A stretch of 64,000 nt of DNA, taken from the NCBI GenBank assembly GCA_003013855.2, contig PVNU02000924.1, positions 1,364,001 through 1,428,000 of the forward strand, given 5' to 3'. This DNA comes from Liriodendron chinense. Its lineage: Eukaryota; Streptophyta; Magnoliopsida; Magnoliales; Magnoliaceae. The notes beneath the pieces were generated by a model. That model did no database searches and was not told where the DNA came from. It was given only the letters and a program-made list of their open reading frames with translations. Of the stretch, positions 56,628 to 64,000 are shown piece after piece; positions within the stretch are counted from its first letter, which is position 1; each line of letters begins with the position of its first letter. Made by a program: the position numbers and the translations under genes.

Positions 56628-58477
56628 TTAAGTGAGAATGACACTCACTTGTTCATTCAAAAAGGCCTTTTGTTGCACATTGTATTTGCGTTTGGTTGTG
56701 CATAAGTCCCTTAGAAACTTGGCATAAGAGGGGATTTGTTTAATGACGTCAAGCAATGGAATATTGATATTAACTAGTTTGAAAACCTCTAAAATATCAT
56801 GAGAGTTTGGGAGTGATTTTGGAGTAACCAATCTCGAAGGGAATGGTGCTATGGGCTTATGAATGTGTTTTGTTCCTTGTGCGGCTAAGCTAGGTCCATC
56901 CTCATTCTCAGGAATTACCAGATCATTAGGCTTATCGGCCTTCACCAAAATAGATTGGTCCACTTGCTTACCACTTCTAAGAGTGATAATGGATTTTGCT
57001 TACTCCACTTGTTGGTTGGGGAGGTTAGGGTTGCTAATTTCATGTGCTTTTTTAGGATTAGGCTAACGTTTGGCCGGAAAGGTCCCTTCCTTAGGATTCA
57101 AGCATCCCTTAATCTTATCAACCGACACTTTAAGCTCGTGGAACATTTGCTGATTTGATTGATTAATTTGAATTAACCCTTGCATAAATGCCTTTAAAGT
57201 GTCTTTCATTGAGAATTGAGGTGGGGCCATGTTTTGCATGTGTGGCCTTCCTTGAGAGTTGGTAGGATTTGCCATGGGACCATTCCTCCAACTGAAATTT
57301 GGATGGTTCTTCCAAGTAGAGTTGTACTGTTACCTACCGGTTCTTTAAAAGGCTGTTGATAACCATATGCAGCGTTTGCTTGCTCTTGTAACACCTCTTG
57401 AAACATAGGAATTGTAGGACAATCTTGCGTAGAGTGTACATTAGCGGCACAAATTCCACACACATTTTCGATAGCTTCTGTGGACTCAGAAACTCCACTT
57501 TTACTTAGTTCCATAGCCTTAACTTTTCTTATGAGGTTGGCTATCCTTGCGTTTACATCGTCTTCCTCCTTAAGGATGTAAATTCCTCCTTTCTCTTTTT
57601 GTTGAGGAGGCTTGAGGTTACTAGACTTGTCCAAGGTATCCCATGATTGGGCATTCTCGGCCAACTTGTCTAAGTAACTCCATGCTTCATCTGAATTTTT
57701 GTTCATGAACTCGTCATTGCACATCATCTCTACAAATTGGTGCATGTTGGAATTCAATCCATCATAAAAGAAATTTATAATTTGCTTACTTTCGTAGTCA
57801 TAATGTGGGCAAGTGAGGAAGAGGTCCTTATACCTTTCCCAACTTTGAAAGAACGACTCGCCCTCTTTACCCAAAAATTTCATGATAGATCTTTGAAGGG
57901 TGTTAGTTTTATGAGCCGGGAAGAACTTTTTCAAGAATTCTCGAGTCATCTCAGTCCATGTCCCTAGCAAATGCGGTCTAAGAGAGTGAAGCTAACCTTT
58001 AGCTCTTTCTTTCAATGAGAAGGGAAACAATCTAAGTTTGATGACATCCTCTATCACATTGTTGTATTGCAAAGTAGCAACTACTTCATCAAACTCTTTT
58101 AAGTGTAGATATGAGCTCTTAGAATCTAGGCTATGGAACTTAGGTAAAAGTTGAATTACCCCCGGCTTTATATTAATGTTCCCCCCGGTGGTTGGTAGAA
58201 CCACACATGAGGGTGTTGTCATACGGGCTGGTTGTAAGTAGTCATGTAAAGCTCTCATTGGAGGAGCATTATACACCTCATTCTCTCCTATTCCCTCTTG
58301 ATTTGTGTTTGTAGTTAGAGTAGGAGGAGGATGATTTCTTAACGGTGTTTGATCCACACTCTCTGAACTTTCACAATATTCTATGTATTTTCTAACTCGT
58401 ATTTAGACAGTAAGTGGTCCAACTAAACCACCCTCGGTTTAGAGACGTTTAGTGTGATCACGTTCCAAACGGGACAA
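56628..58477 (-). pseudogene. gag: element C Gag
   Basis: Capsid N-part 57992-58357 (LPKFHSLDSKSSYLHLKEFDE, KERAKG). A long open stretch 57206-57970 has FLKKFFPAHKTNTLQRSIM, FFQSWERYKDL and FVEMMCNDEFMNK, and a complete zinc knuckle CGIC-4-H-4-C near 57430-57475. The C-terminal linker is at 56628-56963. The start codon position at 58475-58477 reads TTG instead of ATG, and a frame break lies near 57985 with another near 57330. Confidence 0.85.
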
Positions 58478-58733
58478 AAACCACACAAACAAAATCTGAA
58501 TATAAATCCTAGATCCTATAAACCAAAATCTGAAAAAACTAAAAATTGTAAAACTGGAATAGAAAAAATTCTAAGTTATAAGGATATTACCGGATGCGCT
58601 TGAACTAGAAGAAATACCTACAAAATAAAGCAAATTGTTAGTTCTAGAAAATAAGAAGAACTAGTCCTAAGAAAATAGTAAAACCTAACTAATTCTATAG
58701 CTACTAAAATAATTTAGGACCGTTTAACCAATT

Positions 58734-58750
58734 CTCCGGCATCGACGCCA
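58734..58750 (-). other. primer binding site of C
   Basis: On the minus strand TGGCGTCGATGCCGGAG, six bases from the LTR; several changes from the tRNA-Asp complement. Confidence 0.7.
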
Positions 58751-58756
58751 AAAACT

Positions 58757-59154
58757 TGTTCGCTCGTGTTAAGTGCAAGGCTGCGATGTAGTAATAATTC
58801 TTGCTAAGAATAAAGTCGATCCACAGGGAATTAGGGTAAACCAATTCAAACCATTCTAGTAGCTTCAATCTCATCAATTTTAGAATTCAATTTTAAAAAC
58901 TAAATAAAACAGTAACTTTAAGAAAAATAAGATATTTAATAGAATTAAGGCCTCATGGATCCACTTGTAGTAGTCTAATGAGAATTCATTCATCTAACCA
59001 TAAACACAACTAGATTCGAAGTTCTATCCCTCATCTAGTTGGAAGATTAAGCATTCAAACATAATCAATCCCACTTAAGTCAGAAAATAAGATTATAATT
59101 CTAATAAAGCACATAGAACCCCATTTGAAGTAACAGTCATGCTAAGAGACTATG
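58757..59154 (-). repeat. 5' LTR of C, inner part
   Basis: Begins TGTTCGCTCGTG on the plus strand, with the family's TAATAATTCT block, and is cut at 59154 by D. The remainder must lie beyond 64000. Confidence 0.88.
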
Positions 59155-60276
59155 TGTTGAGCTCCTAATTGTGCATATTCTAACCCCAATTCATCACTCA
59201 TTATGCACGGTTTACATGTTTAAAGGATTATTCTAAGGCATGATTTGTGATTGTAGGAACAAGAGGTAGATTTCACAAATTGAAGACTAAATGGAGTCTT
59301 TTATGAGCGTTGAAGACCATTGGATCAAGCATGAAGGAAGATCAAAGAGAAGAAAGCAAGGAAAGAAGAGAAAAGAAGAAAGAAAGAAAGAAATAAAGGA
59401 GAAAAAGCAGCCAGACCAGTCAAGACCAGTCGGCCAGATCGGTCGGCCAGCATAAACAGCCATATTTCTATTTTAGATTTTCGGACTTTTCTGCGCAAGT
59501 GCGTAACTCTACGCAAAATCTGGAACTTTCTTGCGTAAAGGACACCTCCAAGCTATAAAAGGACGTATTCCCTTCATACCAAAAGAGGCGAGGACGTGGG
59601 GATTGCTTAGGAGACGGATTCTACTTCGGATTTCTAGTTTTCTTCCTGTTTTAGTTATTTTTTATGTTTTTAGAGGCTTCTAGTTCAAGGATGTTAGAGA
59701 TGAACTAAAACCTCTTAGCTAGGGCTAAGAGGTGAAGCTTTTGATTCATTTTTGATGGATTGATGCAACCTAGGTTTCCTTTTTATGATTTAATTGATGA
59801 ATTTGAGTTCAATATGAGTTTGAATCAAGTACTATTTTGGTTTCTACTTTGATCTCTTGATGACTCCGGGCTCATGTGATTCTTAGTGATCCTGACTTAG
59901 TATCTTAGCTTTTGAGCATTGTTTATGCTTGTGTAGTGCATTGATCTACCATCGACTCCGGGCATGGTAGACGCTTTGATTGCCTTGTATGCAATGGCCT
60001 GATTTTCATGTGGGAACTCATTCAACTAAAGTTCTTATCTTTTGTTGTATAATCTGGAATAGTTGGTTATTCATTGATTTTGATTTAATTAGAGTTCTAA
60101 TCATGAGTTTTAATCAGGTCTAGTGACAGGATTTGGTGAAAGCTATGATTATGAATCTTAACTAGATTGGAAAGAGGCTTGGCCTAGACAATTAAGTGTG
60201 CCCAAGGCCTGAGCATGGTTGTGGGAATCAAATCAATGAATAAGCACTTGTTTTAGATAATTGTTGATTGAACCGC
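59155..60276 (+). repeat. 5' LTR of D, first part
   Basis: U3 with a GA-rich tract (59336-59405), a short decayed palindrome set around GACCAGTC/GATCGGTC (59412-59450), TGCGTAACTCTACGCA (~59490-59505) and TATAAAAGG at 59554. It is broken at 60276 by L8 and continues at about 61929-62241. Confidence 0.9.
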
Positions 60277-61928
60277 TGTTCGCTTCCCCAAGTGTAGGGT
60301 TGCGATGTAGTAATAAACTCGGTAATACCGAGGTCGATCCACAGGGACTTATGTAGGATGTCACAAACTCATCCACAAGTTTCTATTGAAGCTAACAATC
60401 AAAGTTTGAATAAAATGTGTGTGATTAACAGTTTAAGCTAAATTGAATGTAAACAATTATAAGAAGGCACTAGGGGTTCGAGGATTCACTTGTAGCAATC
60501 CTCGATGTTCAATCCGCTGTGGTTTCTCATTCTCTCAACTAGAATCACCAGTCAGGTCTATCTAGTCGGATGATAGAACTGTTAAACAAGAAGTCTGTAA
60601 CATGTAAGTTCTGTGCATAAAGTTCACTCAACTCTAGGCTGATCTGAGCATGCTCATTGCAAAGGTCATTCACCTTTTCTATATGTCCAATTCCCAATCA
60701 TAACCATCCTCAAGTCTTCTCACAAGACAAGGCTAGATCATGATTTGAACTGGATTCAAATTATATGCACAGTCTATACATATTCCAGATAATCAACCAA
60801 AACTAGAACTTTGGCATGAAGCCCCTTTATGAAGAACTTGGTACTAGAGCGCACTCCAATTCCTCGGATCATACAGGTCTAGACCGTTGCAAACAAATTA
60901 AGCAGATAAGTAATTCATCCAAACATCCATGAGTCATCACAAGACTAAGAGAAATTACTTAAAAACTTGTATAAACTTCAAACCTTAGTTCATAATCCTT
61001 AATTCCAAACTGAAAACCACTTAACTACGAATTAAAACATCTTGGATACACTACAAGCTTCACCTCTTAGCCCTAGCTAAGAGGTTTAGCTGCTCATGAT
61101 CCAAGGAAACATGAAACAACTCTTAAAAACATGAAAACAGCAAAGCAAACCAAAAGGAGTTGTGAAACTCCAATCTTCACTTCCACAGCCTCCAACCTCG
61201 CTTGAACCCTTCTCGGATACCCTAGAAACAATCCCTAGGTGTCTATTTATAGTTTGGAGGCTCCCCAACGTCGGAAGAATCGGAAATTTGCGTAACACTT
61301 ACGCAGCGCAGAGAATTTCGGGAAGAAATTAGAAAGTTCTAACTCAGTACGCATGGTCGACCGGTCAAGACCGGTCGGCCTCAAGTGAAAAGACTCCAGC
61401 AGGTATGCCCGACCGGTCAAGACCGGTCGGGCCTTGTAGAACCGCAATCCAGCAAGCCACTCCGACCGGTCAAGACCGGTCGGATGTTTTTCTTCTCATT
61501 GCAGCAACACTGACCGACCGGTCTTGACCGGTCGGTCCTATTCATTGAATTCCCAGGAGCACTGTCCGACCGGTCATGACCGGTCGGACGTCTTCAGCAG
61601 CATCCTCCATACATGGCAGACCGGTTACTGACCGGTCTGGCTTCCTTGGCCGACCGGTCACGACCGGTCAGCACTTTTTCTTCTTTGCTTTCTTCTCTTT
61701 CTTTCTTCTTTTCTCTTCTTTCCTTGCTTTCTTCTCTTCGATCTTCCTTCAATACTTCATCCTATGGTCTTCAATACTTGTAAGGAGCCTCATTTAGCTT
61801 TCAAATGGTGAGCTCTCCATCTTGTCCCTACAATCACACATCATGCATTAAGTTAGTTCTTTAAACGTATATATCGTGCATAATGAGTGATGCATTGGGG
61901 TTAGAATATGCATAATTATGAGCTCAAC
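60277..61928 (-). mobile_element. solo LTR L8 of the Athila P/D type
   Basis: Plus-strand ends are TGTTCGCTTCC and GAGCTCAAC. It has the same LTR plan as P in reverse: TATA region near 61245, TGCGTAACACTTACGCA (61289-61305), a palindrome array (61358-61671), then the TCATCA/TGAGTGATG end. There are no internal domains on either side, so it is a solo LTR. The right junction is imperfect: ACCGC precedes it but only GC follows CTCAAC, so about four bases (AACC) are missing. Confidence 0.85.
61358..61671 (-). repeat. GACCGGTC palindrome array in L8
   Basis: Seven units start at 61358, 61409, 61462, 61514, 61566, 61617 and 61650. The first six are 51-53 bp apart; the last is closer. The centre dinucleotide varies (AA, AA, AA, TT, AT, then altered, AC) while the flanking GACCGGTC cores stay almost unchanged. 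Confidence 0.95.
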
Positions 61929-62241
61929 GCTCTATATTCCAATCGGATAGAGAAAGGAATTCGATTCCGATTGAGTTATGAGAGACCTAGTTGTGTTGAT
62001 GCATTGAAACCTATCAAAAGTGGATCCTTGGCGCTCTAGTGCCTTTTTAGATTGAAATTACCTTACCCATTCACTGTTTAAACCCAAATTACTATTTTCC
62101 AGCTTTAGTGCTTAATATGATCTTAATTATTAGTTGTTTTAGTTAAATTCTGAGAATACCCATTCATAAATCTCTGTGGGAACGATACTCGGTCTTTCCG
62201 AATTATTACTACTTCGCAACCCTACACTTGGGGAGTGAACA
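61929..62241 (+). repeat. 5' LTR of D, second part
   Basis: Continues after L8 and includes the R/U5 end with ATTATTACTACTTCGCAACCC-type sequence and terminal GAACA. Confidence 0.88.
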
Positions 62242-62247
62242 AGTTTT

Positions 62248-62265
62248 TGGCGCCGCTGCTGGGGA
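62248..62265 (+). other. primer binding site of D
   Basis: TGGCGCCGCTGCTGGGGA, two changes from the tRNA-Asp complement, six bases after the LTR. Confidence 0.8.
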
Positions 62266-62868
62266 TTTCTATGCGGTATTTTTAGAATTTTCTGAATTGA
62301 CTTCTAATTGAGATTGTGTTAAGATAGGTTTAGGATTTGTTTTGCTTTCTAGAGTAGGTTTTCTTCTAAATACTAACTTACTTTGTTTTGATTTTTGAAG
62401 GATTCTAACATAGGTCTAATCCAGGGATTTTTAGGAAGACGAAGAAGAAGAAGGCATCTTAAGTCACAAACCAGGTTTTATCGTTCTAACCTTACTCTTC
62501 TTCTTCTCCTACTCATTCCTATCATATTCATCTCTTGTAGAGTGGGTGGAGACTCCTTTTGGATCTCTGAAAGGTAGGCCTTGTGCCACCTGGATTCCTA
62601 TTGGTCGGCTCTGCTGCCTTAGATCACCTTGTGCTCAGAGATTTCTCTTCTCAACCTATTCCTCTTTCTCCTTTTTCTGTACTTTTTTCTCAAAAGACTC
62701 AAAGAGTGGGTGGGGAGTTCTTTGAACCCCTATTGACCAGGAGAAATCAGTCTCTATCCTTGCTTCTGGCTTAGCCATTGCAAGACACCTTGTGCTTAAG
62801 TCCTAGAGAGGAGTAAAGGAAGGAAGGAAGAGTTCTTTTTCCTTTTTGTTCATTCTTTTTGGTTTTGC

Positions 62869-64000
62869 ATGACACATTGGGCTCGGGATTCTAATAACCG
62901 ACTCAATCGTGACGGAGTAATTGTTAAAGGGATTGATAGAGAGCCTCGTGCTAGAAAACATCAAAATCTTCCTGAAATTACTAGAGAGATGGCTGAAAAT
63001 CAACCAAATCAAGGGGTTAATCAACATCAAAATCCAGCCCCAAACTTTACTGAATTGGATGAGAATGAAGTAGGGGATGTACCTCAACCTAGAACTTTAC
63101 GTGACTATTTACAACCAGCTAGGACGAGTACTCCCTCTTGCATAATTTTTCCTCACAAAGTGGGGAATATTGATTTTAAACCGGGGTTGATCCAACTTCT
63201 TCCTAGATTCCATGGACTCGACTCTGAGAGCGCATATCTACATATTAAGGAATTTGAAGAGGTTATAGCTACAATAAACTATGACAATGTGACCAAGGAT
63301 ACAATAAAACTTAAATTGTTCCCTTTTTCCTTGAAAGAGAAGGCCAAATCATGGCTACATTCCTTAAGGCCGAGGTCTATTGGGACATGGGCTGAGATGA
63401 CTAGGGAGTTTCTTAAAAAATTCTTCCCTACTCATCGAACCAATGCACTAAGAAGGGCCATAATGAACTTCGCCCAAAAAGAAGAAGAAACCTTTTTCCA
63501 ATGTTGGGAAAGGTATAATGAGCTATTAAATGCATGCCCACATCATGGCTATGAGAGGTGGAGGTTGATTAGTTTCTTCTATGATGGATTGAACTCAACC
63601 ATGCGCCAATTTGTAGAGATGATGTGCAATGGGGAGTTCATAAACAAGGAAACGGAGGAAGCTTGGGATTATTTTGCCATGTTGGCTGAAAATACACAAT
63701 CTTGGGATACATCTAAGCCAACAAGTTCAAAACAACCTCAAACCAAGGAAAAGGGAGAAATTTATGTTTTAGATGGGCAAGATGATCTAGGTTCTAAAGT
63801 GGCTAAACTCACACGAAAGGTTCAGGAGATGGAACTAAAGAAAGTGGATACAACCCAACAAAGGGGGGCTGTTGAAACTATTTGTGGTATTTGTGCTTCC
63901 AATGTGCATCAAACGCCGGATTGTCCAACAATCTATGCGTTTCGAGAACTTTTATTTGAACAATCGAATGCCTTGAATAGTTATCAACGACCTTTTAGTA
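62869..64000 (+). CDS. gag: D Gag, open to window edge (partial)
   Basis: The frame opens at the ATG at 62869 (MTHWARDSNN, matching MPHWVRDSNN of P) and stays open for about 377 codons to the last base. Capsid motifs are LPRFHGLDSESAYLHIKEFEE, LKEKAKSWLHSLRPRSIGTW, FLKKFFPTHRTN and FFQCWERYNELLNACPHHGYE. The zinc knuckle CGIC-4-H-4-C is near 63882-63923 with all four ligands. At the two places where P has TAG, D has a sense codon at the first; the second lies beyond the window. This is the only uninterrupted Gag here and may belong to an autonomous or recently active copy. The 3' part is not visible. Confidence 0.88.
   Translation, partial: MTHWARDSNNRLNRDGVIVKGIDREPRARKHQNLPEITREMAENQPNQGVNQHQNPAPNFTELDENEVGDVPQPRTLRDYLQPARTSTPSCIIFPHKVGNIDFKPGLIQLLPRFHGLDSESAYLHIKEFEEVIATINYDNVTKDTIKLKLFPFSLKEKAKSWLHSLRPRSIGTWAEMTREFLKKFFPTHRTNALRRAIMNFAQKEEETFFQCWERYNELLNACPHHGYERWRLISFFYDGLNSTMRQFVEMMCNGEFINKETEEAWDYFAMLAENTQSWDTSKPTSSKQPQTKEKGEIYVLDGQDDLGSKVAKLTRKVQEMELKKVDTTQQRGAVETICGICASNVHQTPDCPTIYAFRELLFEQSNALNSYQRPFS

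Larger units (their letters stand above)
9616..64000 (-). mobile_element. Athila-type Ty3/Gypsy element C (oldest host of the nest, runs off window)
   Basis: On the minus strand the order is 5' LTR (58757-59154, then interrupted by D), primer site (~58734-58750), gag, PR, RT, RNase H, INT, 3' untranslated region, purine tract (40080-40092) and 3' LTR (40079-39797 plus 10650-9616). It is interrupted by A in its 3' LTR, by Tat element T in pol and by D in its 5' LTR. The rest of its 5' LTR and its right target duplication lie beyond 64000; the left candidate is AAACT at 9611-9615. Gag and pol carry many stops and frameshifts. Confidence 0.85.
59155..64000 (+). mobile_element. Athila-type element D, runs off window
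   Basis: The 5' LTR (59155-60276 plus 61929-62241) is interrupted by solo LTR L8. It is followed by a primer site, leader and open gag. The left target duplication would be CTATG (59150-59154); the right one is outside the window. LTR ends are TGTTGAGCTCC and GGGAGTGAACA. It is the same subfamily as P by leader and gag start. Confidence 0.92.

Noticed and set aside
61358..61671. CRISPR-like array: 22-bp repeats with ~30-bp spacers
   Set aside because: The regular palindromic repeats with unique spacers look like CRISPR, but they lie in U3 of a plant LTR beside a TATA box, spacers are partly similar, and no cas genes or prokaryotic context exist.

Overview
This window is plant nuclear DNA from a repeat-rich, probably heterochromatic region. 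I see no host protein-coding gene, tRNA or rRNA gene. About 9.6 kb to the right edge is one nested stack of LTR retrotransposons, and the first 9.6 kb is older, decayed repeat debris. The Athila-type and Tat-type Ty3/Gypsy elements, tRNA-Asp-like primer sites, a hAT-type MITE and a Copia gag remnant all indicate a flowering plant. The GGGCCCACC / TGATGTAT / TTATCCAC repeat cluster at 2.0-4.5 kb resembles repeats I associate with magnoliids and some woody eudicots. That last placement is weak.

Layout of 1-9615: a Tat-like LTR (101-1123) carries a 48-bp hairpin minisatellite and is followed by a primer-site-like sequence. Next come a broken Copia gag (1288-1828), a cluster of inverted-repeat MITE-like sequences (2.0-4.5 kb) with one near-perfect foldback (2299-2546), about 3.4 kb without recognisable features except a C30 tract, an LTR-like piece with a TATA box (7875-8701), and a truncated LTR (8702-9590).

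Layout of 9616-64000: the oldest element is Athila C (minus strand, from 9616 to beyond the right edge). Athila A (10651-39791, TSD GTGGT) sits in the 3' LTR of C. Athila B (19288-36427, TSD CTAGG) sits in the leader of A. Athila P (plus strand, 26868-34679, TSD ATACT) sits in the gag of B, so the stack is four deep. A hAT-like MITE (16660-17207) splits the protease of A, and a 1.88-kb solo LTR S1 (37337-39214, TSD CTTTT) sits in the 5' LTR of A. Separately, the pol of C is split by Tat element T (43732-55534, TSD TCTAC), whose antisense gene is split by solo LTR S2 (44992-46921, TSD TCAGT). The 5' LTR of C is split by Athila D (plus strand, from 59155), whose own 5' LTR is split by solo LTR L8 (60277-61928).

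How the parts relate: the minus-strand Athilas A, B and C have the usual gag-PR-RT-RNaseH-INT order, are about 9.3-9.6 kb once insertions are subtracted, and are all mutated. P keeps both LTRs, the primer site, the purine tract and most of gag-PR but has lost RT, RNase H and most of INT, so it could only have moved with enzymes supplied by relatives. D has an open gag reading frame to the window edge and could be a recent, possibly intact copy. T encodes gag-PR-RT-RNaseH-aRNH-INT on the minus strand and a separate convergent gene on the plus strand with its own TATA box.

The most unusual signal is in the LTRs. The U3 regions of several unrelated LTR families hold arrays of palindromes. The commonest is a 22-bp palindrome built from two copies of GACCGGTC, repeated every ~52 bp upstream of the LTR TATA box. 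The array differs between close relatives and changes between the two LTRs of one element.
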